A stretch of DNA of 64,000 nucleotides from Rhodophyticola sp017644125 (GCF_042140125.1 NZ_CP159473.1); one strand, 5' to 3'; shown: positions 27,664 to 36,329, counted from the first letter of the stretch. Translations and numbers: made by a program. Notes: generated by a model from the sequence alone, not told the origin.

Positions 27664-28247
27664 ACCGGCTTGATCATCGGCGTGACCGACGAGAAGCCGA
27701 AGACCCATTTCAGGGCTCCCAGCTTTTGCGGTGTGCAGGCGACGAAGCCCTTGCGCTCGTAAAGCGCCTTTGCCCGCGGATTGGAGTCGATCACATCCAG
27801 ACGCACGCCAGCCAAGCCGCGCGCTTTCGCCTCCTCGACGATGCCGTCAAGGAGCGCCGAGCCGACGCCCTGCCCACGGGCTTCGGGCGCCACGAAAATC
27901 CCGTCCATCACGAGGATCTCCGTCGATCTGGGCCGGTCCAGCATCTCCAGCAGCAAGCCGCGCCACATCGCCCCGAAACGTCCGTAAACCTTGCAAAGGT
28001 CGGCTTCGGTTCCGGCGACAAACGTGTCCTGAGGGGTCGAAAACCCGGCGACACCCACAAGCGCGCCGTCTGCATTCAGGGCGGATATGGCATGGGAACC
28101 ATGCAGAACCGGCGTCAGAAACCGCAGCGCCTTGTCATCCGGCCCCAAAACCCGGCCCAGCTTGCCCCGGAACGCCTGCCAGTAAAGCCGCGCGACCCGC
28201 TCTCTCTGATCCTCGGGAAACCCGGAGACGAGGGTCAGCTCAGCCAC
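27660..28247 (-). CDS. GNAT family N-acetyltransferase
   Basis: A 195-residue acetyltransferase with the acetyl-CoA site FVAPEARGQGVGSALLDGI and RAKALYERKGF. I start at GTG 28247, which overlaps the tdk end by 8 bases and has AGGAA upstream; the frame is open to 28310 inside tdk. The acceptor substrate is unknown. Confidence 0.85.
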   Translation of the reverse strand: MAELTLVSGFPEDQRERVARLYWQAFRGKLGRVLGPDDKALRFLTPVLHGSHAISALNADGALVGVAGFSTPQDTFVAGTEADLCKVYGRFGAMWRGLLLEMLDRPRSTEILVMDGIFVAPEARGQGVGSALLDGIVEEAKARGLAGVRLDVIDSNPRAKALYERKGFVACTPQKLGALKWVFGFSSVTPMIKPV

Positions 28248-28824
28248 GATCCCCGGTTTCCTCGCGCCAGTGCCGCCGGCAGAGCGATACGTATCTGTCA
28301 TTCCCGCCAACCTCGATCTGGGCCCCGTGGGTCACGGCCTTGCCGCTTTCGTCGACCCGGATCACCATGGTCGCCTTGCGCCCGCAATGACAGATCGTGC
28401 GCACCTCGCGCATCTCGTCGGCCAGCGCCAGAAGTGCCGCGGAGCCTGGAAACAGCTGCCCCTGAAAATCGACGCGGAGCCCGTAGCACATGACCGGCAC
28501 ACCGAGATCGTCGACCGCGCGCGCCAGCTGCCAGACCTGGTCGCGGGTCATCCACTGCGCCTCGTCGATCAACACGCAGGCGCATGGCCCCTGTTCCAGG
28601 CGGGCCGCGATTTTGGCATGTAGATCATCGGTTTGCGTATAGGTGTCGGCCTCGGCAGCAATCCCGATCCGGCTGCCGATGCGGCCAGCCCCGGACCGGT
28701 CATCGAAGTTTGCGGTCAGAAGATAGGTCTGCATTCCGCGTTCGTTATAGTTGTAGGATGCCTGAAGCAGCAGGGTCGATTTGCCCGCGTTCATGGTTGA
28801 GTAATGGAAGTAGAGCTTGGCCAT
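28240..28824 (-). CDS. tdk: Thymidine kinase
   Basis: A 194-residue type II thymidine kinase for thymidine salvage. It shows the P-loop variant YSTMNAGKSTLLLQ, the segment VLIDEAQWMT, a zinc-type pair in ICHCGRK and a later cysteine-containing C-terminus (YVSLCRRHW). It complements ThyX, encoded at 52923. Upstream is a 336-base gap. Confidence 0.92.
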   Translation of the reverse strand: MAKLYFHYSTMNAGKSTLLLQASYNYNERGMQTYLLTANFDDRSGAGRIGSRIGIAAEADTYTQTDDLHAKIAARLEQGPCACVLIDEAQWMTRDQVWQLARAVDDLGVPVMCYGLRVDFQGQLFPGSAALLALADEMREVRTICHCGRKATMVIRVDESGKAVTHGAQIEVGGNDRYVSLCRRHWREETGDRG

Positions 28825-29160
28825 TTGACAGATTTGCCCCAGCCCGGGCGGCGGTGCAAGACATGGCGGGTGGGGGCGCCGGCATCGGGCCGGTTCCGTG
28901 AGCCCGGTCGGGCCCTGCCGGTGTCACGGGGGATGGACACCGGCGACAGGGTTCGCCGCACAATGGCGCGAACCCCGGCCAGACCGGATCGGCCATGGCG
29001 ACGAACCCCCACCCGATCGGCCAGGTACAACGGCCGATTACTGATTAAGCACCTCCCGACTTGGGAGGCGGGATCACCCTGCCATCCGACGCGATTGACC
29101 ATCATGGGAAAAAGCGATTTGATTTCCCCCGGATAATCAGTTTCGAGCAAGGACGGATCC
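28825..29160. other. Intergenic region with two hairpins
   Basis: No gene is supported in these 336 bases. They hold a perfect 9-bp inverted repeat (28917-28925 with 28936-28944, 10-base loop) and a second hairpin CCTCCC-GACTT-GGGAGG at 29052-29068. Neither has a T-run. The right end contains the promoter of the next gene. Confidence 0.5.
29095..29123 (+). promoter_or_regulatory. Candidate sigma-70 promoter
   Basis: TTGACC (29095-29100), a 17-base spacer and TTTGAT (29118-29123) lie just upstream of the GTG at 29161, leaving a leader of about 30 bases. Confidence 0.5.
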
Positions 29161-29613
29161 GTGGGAAGTTACCTGAAGAAACATACCGAGGCGTTAATCA
29201 AGGATGTGGGCTTTGCCGCCGCATGCGACGTCACGGGTAAATCCAAGGCAACGCTTGGCCGCTACTTCTCGGACGCGCCGGAACACGCGGACCGGTTCAT
29301 CCCGATCGACGCGGTGGCGGCGCTGGAAACGGTCGCGCGGTTCCCCCATGTGACGACCGCGCTGGCGGAGTTGCAGGGCATCACGCTCAGCTATGACGAA
29401 CCACGGCCCAACGAGGGCCGTGAGGGCGGGGTGAATTCCGACGTGGTCGCCCTGAGCCAGCGGTTCGCGATGCTGATGGCGGAGTATCACCAGTCAATCG
29501 CGGACGGCGTGATAACCATCAACGAGGCCAAACGCCTGCTGCGCGAGACGCTGGAAATCCAGAAGGTGCTATTGGAGATGAAACTGCACTTGGAAGACGA
29601 GACATCCTCCTAG
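29161..29613 (+). CDS. Hypothetical protein with a possible helix-turn-helix
   Basis: A 150-residue protein starting with GTG 29161, with AAGGA upstream. The first 60 residues look like a small DNA-binding domain (ALIKDVGFAAACDV, then KSKATLGRYFSDAPEHADR), loosely like phage CII-type regulators. The C-terminal 40 residues (NEAKRLLRETLEIQKVLLEM) look like a coiled coil. I do not recognise a characterised family. It has its own promoter and converges on the ketoacyl synthase gene. Confidence 0.65.
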   Translation: MGSYLKKHTEALIKDVGFAAACDVTGKSKATLGRYFSDAPEHADRFIPIDAVAALETVARFPHVTTALAELQGITLSYDEPRPNEGREGGVNSDVVALSQRFAMLMAEYHQSIADGVITINEAKRLLRETLEIQKVLLEMKLHLEDETSS

Positions 29614-29635
29614 CACGGCAGAGGTGAACGGCGCG

Positions 29636-30757
29636 TCAAGCACGTTCCAGGATCACCGAGCCCACCGAATACCCGGCGCCGAAAGAACAGATCAGGCCGG
29701 TGTCACCGGGCTGCAGGTCTTTGGAATACTTGGCAAAAGCGATGATGCTGCCTGCGGATGACGTGTTTGCGTAATCCTGCAGGATGTTGGGCTGTTCGCC
29801 GTCGGTAGGGTCGCGCCCGAGGACTTTCTTGCCGATATAGTCGTTCATGGTCTTGTTTGCCTGATGAAGCCAGAGGCGTTTCAGGTCGGTCGCGGCGACG
29901 CCTTCGTCGGCCATGTGATCGGCGATATGCTTGGAGACGAGGGGCAGCACCTCCTTGAAGACCTTGCGCCCGTTCTGCATGAACTGCATGTCGCGGCGAT
30001 CTTCCATATGGTCCTTGCGGGTGCGGCGCAGAAAGCCGTTATTGTTGCGGATATTGTTGGAGAACTGCGTCGCGCAGCGCGTGGATTTTATCAGGAAATG
30101 CAGGCCCTTGGCGTCCTCGGCGCGTTCGATCAGGACCGCCGTGCAGACATCGCCGAAGATGAAATGGCAATCGCGGTCGCGCCACTCCAGATGGGCCGAA
30201 CAGATTTCCGGGTTCACCACCAATGCGCTTCTGATGCTGCCGGAGCGGATCATGTCGGCGGCGGCCTGAATGCCGAAGGTGGCGGAGGAACAGGCGACGT
30301 TCATATCGAAGGCAAAGCCCTGAATTCCAAGGAGATCCTGTATCTCGATGGCCACGGCGGGATAGGCGCGCTCGTGATTGGAGGCGGCGCACAGAACGGC
30401 ATCCACATCGCCGGCGGTTTTCCCTGCCATCTCAAGGGCCTGGGTGCAGGCTTCCAGCGCCATTTCGGCCATCTGGCCGGGTTCGTCGTCGTCCCGCTCC
30501 CGCAGCCAGGGATGCATCACCTCGGGGTCGAGAACGCCTGTCTTGTCAAGCACATAGCGCTGCTCGATGCCGGAGGCGGCGTGAATGAACTCGGAGGAGG
30601 AATAGGGCTTGGGCTCAAGCACGCCGGCGGCGATTTTCTCTGCGTTTTCAGAATTGTAGAGGTCCGCATGGGCGTTGAACGCGGCCACGAGCTCGTCATT
30701 GGTGATGATCTGGCTGGGCGTGAACACGCCCGTTCCGGTGATCGCTGGCTGGTGCAT
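29636..30757 (-). CDS. Beta-ketoacyl-ACP synthase III family protein (FabH-like)
   Basis: A 373-residue condensing enzyme. The catalytic triad is visible as cysteine in NVACSSATFGIQAA, histidine in LWLHQANKTMNDYI and asparagine in ANTSSAGSIIAFA. It is longer than housekeeping FabH (about 320 residues) and stands apart from fatty-acid genes, so it may serve a special acyl product; that is inference. The start is ATG 30757 with GGGGAGGG upstream. The upstream region carries the 11-bp-phased CGGTAT repeat array shared with serS. Confidence 0.87.
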   Translation of the reverse strand: MHQPAITGTGVFTPSQIITNDELVAAFNAHADLYNSENAEKIAAGVLEPKPYSSSEFIHAASGIEQRYVLDKTGVLDPEVMHPWLRERDDDEPGQMAEMALEACTQALEMAGKTAGDVDAVLCAASNHERAYPAVAIEIQDLLGIQGFAFDMNVACSSATFGIQAAADMIRSGSIRSALVVNPEICSAHLEWRDRDCHFIFGDVCTAVLIERAEDAKGLHFLIKSTRCATQFSNNIRNNNGFLRRTRKDHMEDRRDMQFMQNGRKVFKEVLPLVSKHIADHMADEGVAATDLKRLWLHQANKTMNDYIGKKVLGRDPTDGEQPNILQDYANTSSAGSIIAFAKYSKDLQPGDTGLICSFGAGYSVGSVILERA

Positions 30758-30818
30758 CCTGGCCCTCCCCTGGGCGCCCAGATGGGCCGGATTTTGGCCC
30801 GAGGTCAAGATATAGACC

Positions 30819-30860
30819 CGGTATGTCCTCGGTATAGATCCGGTATATCCTCCGGGTATC
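30819..30860. repeat. 11-bp-phased CGGTAT repeat array, copy 1
   Basis: CGGTAT occurs at 30819, 30830 and 30841, exactly 11 bases apart, with an imperfect fourth unit (CCGGGTAT) at 30852. The block lies 62-103 bases upstream of the FabH-like start and between it and the divergent brnA gene. About 41 bases align with the array in front of serS at 45302-45342 with few differences and in the same orientation. Helical phasing suggests a cooperative operator. Confidence 0.7.
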
Positions 30861-30920
30861 CACGCAATTTTAGCAAATTTGCGAGAGTCTGAGCCTCCCC
30901 CGAGGGTGAGGAGCAGGATC

Positions 30921-31316
30921 ATGGACCCGTTCGACGACAAGCCGCTGACCAAGAGGCAGCGCTACGACCACTATTACATGATGGAGGCGATGCGGAGGTT
31001 CGAGTGGGACATGCACCACAAGATCGCCACACATCTGCGCATCCCGCAGGACTGGCACGAAATCAGCCAGCGGCGGGAGCGCAGGAAGACGAAGATCTGC
31101 TTCTCGGTCGATGAGGATGTGGTGAAATGGTTCAAATCCATGGGGCCGGGGTATCAGCCGCGGATGAACGACGTGCTGAGGGCCTTCATGCATGCCAAGC
31201 TGATGGGTCTCCTGAAAGGCGATGACACGAAAGACGCCTACCGGGAGGGGCTTTATGCGGGCTCGAAACGGGCGAACTGGGGCGAGATGGAGGGGGGAGG
31301 GAGGAAGGAGGGGTGA
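30921..31316 (+). CDS. BrnA antitoxin family protein (orphan)
   Basis: A 131-residue protein whose central part (KTKICFSVDEDVVKWFKSMG, GYQPRMNDVLRAFMHAKL) matches the BrnA ribbon-helix-helix antitoxin family. No BrnT toxin gene is next to it, so it may act as a stand-alone regulator. The start is ATG 30921 with GAGGAGCAGG upstream; an in-frame TTG at 30879 is less likely. It is divergent from the FabH-like gene. Confidence 0.75.
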   Translation: MDPFDDKPLTKRQRYDHYYMMEAMRRFEWDMHHKIATHLRIPQDWHEISQRRERRKTKICFSVDEDVVKWFKSMGPGYQPRMNDVLRAFMHAKLMGLLKGDDTKDAYREGLYAGSKRANWGEMEGGGRKEG

Positions 31317-31472
31317 GGGGGTGGCGTGCGGTGAGCGAACAGTCTGTGGTTACAGAAGGTTGGCGGAGGTCGATCCGTATTTCGCCGAGCCCGCAAGAGA
31401 CCAACAGGAAACTTGCGAAGTCTCCGACGCAGCCCTATGTTTTAGGTACTGATCGTAGAGAGTGGGGCCCAT

Positions 31473-31652
31473 ATGACTGGTAGCTTGTCTCAGGTTTGGC
31501 AGACTCTTGAAGAGCGTGGTGCTGTCTATCAGCGGAGGCTGTCGGATTCTTCAACCCTATGGTTCAATCCGGAACAGAAGACATTTTTTTATGTACCGTC
31601 CAATTCAACCGAGGACGACACAAACTCTATCCTTGAGAAAGCAAATCTCTAG
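31473..31652 (+). CDS. Small HicA-like protein, 59 residues
   Basis: ATG 31473 to TAG 31652, in an AT-rich stretch. The product has the HicA layout: an N-terminal helix (QVWQTLEERGAVYQRR), then strands WFNPEQKTFFYVPSN and a final helix ending SILEKANL, like the SILKQAGL end of HicA toxins. The catalytic histidine of the usual GSHH motif is replaced (LSDSSTLWFN), so RNase activity is doubtful. No HicB follows; the next gene is a membrane protein 12 bases downstream. The assignment is by eye and tentative. Confidence 0.5.
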   Translation: MTGSLSQVWQTLEERGAVYQRRLSDSSTLWFNPEQKTFFYVPSNSTEDDTNSILEKANL

Positions 31653-31663
31653 GGCAGTCGGCG

Positions 31664-32335
31664 TTGAAAAGAGGCAATGGAGGTTTGGTAACTGCCGCGG
31701 TCGTCGTGGCGGCGCCGTTTCTTGTATTCTGGTCTCAGGCCCTGTTCGATGATCTCTCGCTTATCTCGCGAGCTTTCGAAGAGCTTAAGAACTGGCAGAC
31801 GCTCCTTGCTGCTTTCTTTGTGATAGGAACCATCAGAGCAACCTACAACATCGATCGCCAACGCAGAAGAGAAAGGGACCGTCAGAATCGCAGCCTGGTT
31901 GCTTCCATAGCGACGGAGGTCTCAATGTGTTCCCAACAACTGACAGATATTCTGCTGGAGTTACGCTACGAAAAGCAGAGGTACAAGGCCTTGAGGCGAC
32001 TTGCCTCCTTACCATCGCCGGTCATCTATTCTCGTGAAAACACCGAGTTATTCAATATGGATGCGGATTACATAAAGAATACGGTGGAGTTTTACTATAC
32101 GCTTGACCAATTGACCGACGAGTTGCCGCCCGCATACCCGTGGCAGGCATCCGTTAGCGTATTGGACGAAGATGAAATCTCGCAGTTGCAAGGACGCCTG
32201 ATCGATATATTACTTATTGCTCAGAAAAACCGTGCGGCGGCGGTTGCGTTTGACCCTGAGCTGGAAGATCTGCAGGATTTCGATATCGACCAGCTTGCGG
32301 ATTTCGTTGGCGTCAACTTTGCGTCAAGGCCATAG
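31664..32335 (+). CDS. AT-rich membrane-anchored protein of unknown function
   Basis: The 223-residue product has two hydrophobic segments near residues 8-30 and 45-60, then a charged helical region (NIDRQRRRERDRQNRSLVAS) and a soluble C-terminus. The form is like small membrane-anchored proteins with a cytoplasmic helical domain. No family is recognised. The start is uncertain: TTG 31664 opens the frame and TTG 31685 directly follows GGAGG. Base composition is far more AT-rich than the flanking genes, which suggests recent acquisition together with the HicA-like gene. Confidence 0.6.
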   Translation: MKRGNGGLVTAAVVVAAPFLVFWSQALFDDLSLISRAFEELKNWQTLLAAFFVIGTIRATYNIDRQRRRERDRQNRSLVASIATEVSMCSQQLTDILLELRYEKQRYKALRRLASLPSPVIYSRENTELFNMDADYIKNTVEFYYTLDQLTDELPPAYPWQASVSVLDEDEISQLQGRLIDILLIAQKNRAAAVAFDPELEDLQDFDIDQLADFVGVNFASRP

Positions 32336-32521
32336 AGAAAAAGAGTCCATACGCGTTGGCCGATGCAGCGTTCACTGCTGCACGTATCAATGAATAACTC
32401 TTGCGTAGCTCCGCCCGTTGTTCGCGGAAAACAGTCCACCGACATTATTCCGGCGCTACGCCCGTTCGCAGCTTGAACCGTCCGTTGGCCGTTTCATCCG
32501 TGCAGTCGCGCTAGCTTCAAC

Positions 32522-35500
32522 TCACCCCTGCAACGACCTAACCCCCAGCTCGCCTTCGCGCGCGGCTTTCATCGCCAGCGCGGCGGCGTGGCTGGCCGCC
32601 AGCGTGGTGAAATAGGGGATCTTGTCGTAAAGTGCTACGGCGCGCATGGAGCGGCTGTCTTCCACTGCCTGCGCGCCTTCTGTCGTGTTGAGGACAAGGC
32701 TCACATGGCCGTCCTTCATGATGTCGACGATGGTGCGCCCGCCTTCATAGGCCTTGTTCACCACATCGGAGGGGATGTCATGCTCCGACAGGAAGGCGGC
32801 GGTGCCGCGGGTGGCGAGGATGGTCAGGCCCAGATCGGTGAGGATCCGCGCGGCCTCCAGCAGTTGCGGGGTCTTGTCGGCGTCCTTGATCGACAGGAAC
32901 ACGGTGCCCGCGTCGGGAAGCGTGGTGCCGGCCCCCAGTTGCGCCTTGAGGAAGGCGCGGGGGAAGGTGCGGTCCCAGCCCATGACCTCGCCGGTCGACC
33001 GCATTTCGGGGCCAAGCAGCGTGTCGACGCCGGGGAAACGGGCAAACGGCAGCACGGCCTCCTTGACGGAGAACCAGGGCGTGCGGAAATCGGCAAGCGA
33101 CATCGGGTCGTTGGGGATGATCGGCGTGGCGTCATCCACGGGCTGATGGGGCGTGGCGATCGGAAAGCCGGACAGTTTCTCGCCCGCCATGAGGCGCGCG
33201 GCGATGGACGCGATGGCGCTGTCGGTGGCCTTGGCGACGAAGGGCACGGTGCGCGAGGCGCGGGGATTGACCTCGATCAGGTAGATCTCGTCATCCTTGA
33301 CCGCGAACTGGACATTCATCAGGCCCACCACGCGGAGCGCCTTGGCCAGCGCCACGGTCTGTTCGGTGATCCGGTCGATGATGCTGTCGGAGAGCGTGTG
33401 CGGCGGCAGGGAGCAGGCGCTGTCGCCGGAATGAACGCCCGCCTCCTCGATATGCTGCATGATGCCCGCCACATGGACGTCCTCGCCGTCGGAGAGCGCA
33501 TCCACGTCGACCTCCACGGCGCCGGAGAGGTAGCTGTCGAGCAGGACGGGGCTGTCCCCCGAGACGACGACGGCTTCGGCGATGTAGCGGTCGAGCTGTG
33601 CGGCGTCGCGGACGATTTCCATGGCGCGGCCGCCAAGCACATAGGACGGGCGGATGACGAGCGGATAGCCGAGGGTTTCGGCGGCGGCCCTGGCCTCCGC
33701 ATCGGTGGTGGCGATGGCGTTCTTCGGCTGCTTCAGGTCGAGACGCTGGACAAGCTGCTGGAACCGCTCCCGGTCTTCGGCGAGGTCGATGGCGTCGGGC
33801 GTGGTGCCCAAGATCGGAATGCCCGCGTCATGCAGCGCGTTGGCGAGTTTGAGCGGTGTCTGGCCGCCGAACTGGACGATGACGCCATGGAGCGTGCCGT
33901 TCTCCTGCTCGATGCGGAGGATCTCCATCACATGTTCGAAGGTGAGCGGCTCGAAATAGAGCCGGCCGGAGGTGTCGTAATCGGTGGAGACGGTTTCGGG
34001 GTTGCAGTTGACCATGATCGTCTCGAAGCCCGCGTCGGTGAGGGCGAAACAGGCGTGGCAGCAGCAATAGTCGAACTCGATCCCCTGGCCGATCCGGTTG
34101 GGACCGCCGCCGAGGATCACGACCTTCCGGGCGTCCGAGGGGCGGGCCTCGCATTCCACATCGCCCATGACCGGGGTCTCGTAGGTGGAATACATGTAGG
34201 GGGTCTGCGCCTCGAACTCGGCGGCGCAGGTGTCGATCCGTTTGAAGACGGCCGTTACGCCGGCGCTCAGCCGGTCGGCGCGGATGCTGGCCTCCGACCG
34301 GTTGGTGAGCCGGGCGAGGCGGGCATCGGTGAAGCCCATCATCTTGAGCGCGCGGAGGCCTTTTTCATCCGTCGGCAGGCCATTCGCACGAACCCCGTCC
34401 TCGGCCTCGATGATCTCCCGGATCCGGGCGAGGAACCACGGGTCGAACCGGGTGACCGCATATATCTCGTCGTCACTGAGCCCGAAACGCATCGCCTGCG
34501 CAATGACGCGCAGCCGGTCGGGGGTCTGCCGGCTGAGCGCCTTGGTGATGGCCGCGGGGTCGGGGGCGCCGGGGATGTCGATCTCGTCGAAGCCGGTCAG
34601 GCCGGTTTCCATCGAGGCCAGCGCCTTTTGCACGGACTCGTGAAAGGTCCGCCCGACGGACATGGCCTCGCCCACGGATTTCATCGCGGTGGTGAGTTCC
34701 GGCTTGCTGCCCGGGAACTTCTCGAAGGCGAAGCGGGGGATCTTGGTGACGACATAATCGATGGTGGGCTCGAAGCTCGCCGGTGTGACCTTGGTGATGT
34801 CGTTGTCCAGCTCGTCCAGCGTGTAGCCCACGGCGAGTTTCGCGGCGATTTTCGCGATGGGGAAGCCTGTGGCCTTGGAGGCGAGTGCCGAGGATCGCGA
34901 GACGCGCGGGTTCATCTCGATCACGACCATGCGGCCATCGGCGGGGTTCACGGCCCATTGCACGTTGGAGCCGCCGGTTTCCACCCCGATTTCGCGCAGC
35001 ACGGCGATGGAGCCGTTGCGCATGATCTGGTATTCCTTGTCGGTCAGCGTCAGCGCCGGGGCCACGGTGATCGAGTCGCCGGTATGCACGCCCATCGGAT
35101 CGACGTTTTCGATGGCGCAGACGATGATGGCGTTGTCGGCCCGGTCGCGGACCACCTCCATCTCGAATTCCTTCCAGCCGAGCAGGCTTTCGTCGATCAG
35201 GATCTGCGCGACCGGGGAGGCTTCCAGCCCGCTGCGGCAGAAATGCTCGTACTCCTCCCGGTTATAGGCCACGCCGCCCCCGGTGCCGCCAAGGGTGAAG
35301 GCGGGGCGGATGATGGCGGGCAGGCCCACATATTCGATGGCGTCGATAGCCTGCTGGAGACCCGCGGCGATATCGTGTTTGCCGTTTTCCAGCTTCGGGG
35401 CGGCGACGATGGTGGCCTTGGGGTTTTCCAGCCCGATCCGGTCCATCGCTTCGCGGAAAAGTTTGCGGTCTTCGGCCATCTCGATCGCGGGGCGCTTGGC

Positions 35501-35851
35501 GCCGATCATCTCCACGCCGAATTTCTCCAGCACGCCCATCTCCTCCAGTGCGAGGGACGTGTTGAGGCCGGTCTGCCCGCCCATCGTGGGCAGAAGCGCG
35601 TCCGGGCGCTCCTTCTCGATGATCTTGGCGACGACTTCGGGCGTGATCGGCTCGATATAGGTGGCATCGGCCAGGCCCGGGTCGGTCATGATCGTGGCGG
35701 GGTTGGAGTTGACCAGGATGACCCGGTAGCCTTCCTCCCTGAGCGCCTTGCAGGCCTGGGCGCCGGAATAGTCGAACTCGCAGGCCTGCCCGATGACGAT
35801 GGGGCCCGCGCCGATGATCATGATCGAGCTGATATCGGTTCTTTTTGGCAT
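32522..35851 (-). CDS. carB: Carbamoyl-phosphate synthase large subunit
   Basis: A 1109-residue enzyme making carbamoyl phosphate for pyrimidines and arginine. The N-terminus reads IMIIGAGPIVIGQACEFDYS, and the same motif recurs in the second half as VVILGGGPNRIGQGIEFDY. These mark the two ATP-grasp halves, followed by the C-terminal MGS-like allosteric domain. Start ATG 35851. The small-subunit gene carA is not in the window. Confidence 0.96.
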   Translation of the reverse strand: MPKRTDISSIMIIGAGPIVIGQACEFDYSGAQACKALREEGYRVILVNSNPATIMTDPGLADATYIEPITPEVVAKIIEKERPDALLPTMGGQTGLNTSLALEEMGVLEKFGVEMIGAKRPAIEMAEDRKLFREAMDRIGLENPKATIVAAPKLENGKHDIAAGLQQAIDAIEYVGLPAIIRPAFTLGGTGGGVAYNREEYEHFCRSGLEASPVAQILIDESLLGWKEFEMEVVRDRADNAIIVCAIENVDPMGVHTGDSITVAPALTLTDKEYQIMRNGSIAVLREIGVETGGSNVQWAVNPADGRMVVIEMNPRVSRSSALASKATGFPIAKIAAKLAVGYTLDELDNDITKVTPASFEPTIDYVVTKIPRFAFEKFPGSKPELTTAMKSVGEAMSVGRTFHESVQKALASMETGLTGFDEIDIPGAPDPAAITKALSRQTPDRLRVIAQAMRFGLSDDEIYAVTRFDPWFLARIREIIEAEDGVRANGLPTDEKGLRALKMMGFTDARLARLTNRSEASIRADRLSAGVTAVFKRIDTCAAEFEAQTPYMYSTYETPVMGDVECEARPSDARKVVILGGGPNRIGQGIEFDYCCCHACFALTDAGFETIMVNCNPETVSTDYDTSGRLYFEPLTFEHVMEILRIEQENGTLHGVIVQFGGQTPLKLANALHDAGIPILGTTPDAIDLAEDRERFQQLVQRLDLKQPKNAIATTDAEARAAAETLGYPLVIRPSYVLGGRAMEIVRDAAQLDRYIAEAVVVSGDSPVLLDSYLSGAVEVDVDALSDGEDVHVAGIMQHIEEAGVHSGDSACSLPPHTLSDSIIDRITEQTVALAKALRVVGLMNVQFAVKDDEIYLIEVNPRASRTVPFVAKATDSAIASIAARLMAGEKLSGFPIATPHQPVDDATPIIPNDPMSLADFRTPWFSVKEAVLPFARFPGVDTLLGPEMRSTGEVMGWDRTFPRAFLKAQLGAGTTLPDAGTVFLSIKDADKTPQLLEAARILTDLGLTILATRGTAAFLSEHDIPSDVVNKAYEGGRTIVDIMKDGHVSLVLNTTEGAQAVEDSRSMRAVALYDKIPYFTTLAASHAAALAMKAAREGELGVRSLQG

Positions 35852-36329
35852 CTCGTCCCCCAAGGCCCAAGCAAACTGTCGGCGTTATAGACTTGGGGGC
35901 CTTGGGCGCAACCCATATCGGTCGGGCGGCGCGGCTTGGGCCCGCGCGCCCCTGCGCGCGAACCGTCGCCGCGCCGCGCGCGGGGCAGGGCCCGCGGGGC
36001 ACATGCCTGCCCGGGCCGCGCCGGTTCGACGGGTGGGCAGGGGGGCGCCGCGGCCCGATGCCTCCGGCGGGCATATTTGCAAGGCAATGAAGCCGCGTTA
36101 ACCCCGTTTTCATACCGGACCGGTGACATCGGGGCTGCGGTACAGGCGGGCACGCCGATGACCGCAGGCGATGAAGGCCCCCCGGCCCGAAGCCCCGATG
36201 CGGGATAGGGTCCGGGGGGCGGCCTGCGCGTCTGGGCCTTGGGGGATATGCCTCCGTGCGCGGCGCGGCACCGGAGGGTGCGGTCAGGCCGGGCTGCGAA
36301 AAGGCATCCGATTCCCGAAGGCGCTACGT
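35852..36329. other. Intergenic region upstream of carB
   Basis: No gene is supported in these 478 bases; the open frames are GC-driven shadows. It contains intergenic repeat copy A (36060-36225) and presumably the carB promoter at the left end. Confidence 0.5.
36060..36225. repeat. Intergenic repeat element, copy A
   Basis: About 165 bases share with 40028-40190 an ordered set of blocks: CATATTTGC (36072), GTTAACC (36097), CGGTACAGGC (36138), GCCGATGACCG (36154), GAAGCC, GGATAG and a G-run. Spacing agrees within one or two bases. The terminal inverted repeat of copy B is not complete here; only the left end GCCTCCGGCGG-CATATTTGC is kept. Confidence 0.65.

Noticed and set aside
30810..30860. 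CRISPR-like repeat array
   Set aside because: The units are only 6-8 bases with 11-base periodicity and no spacers; this is an operator-type array, not CRISPR.
32588..35890. 1100-codon open frame on the plus strand opposite carB
   Set aside because: It is the GC-rich antisense shadow of carB: its product is low-complexity Arg/Gly/Asp-rich, with no ribosome-binding site and no family pattern.
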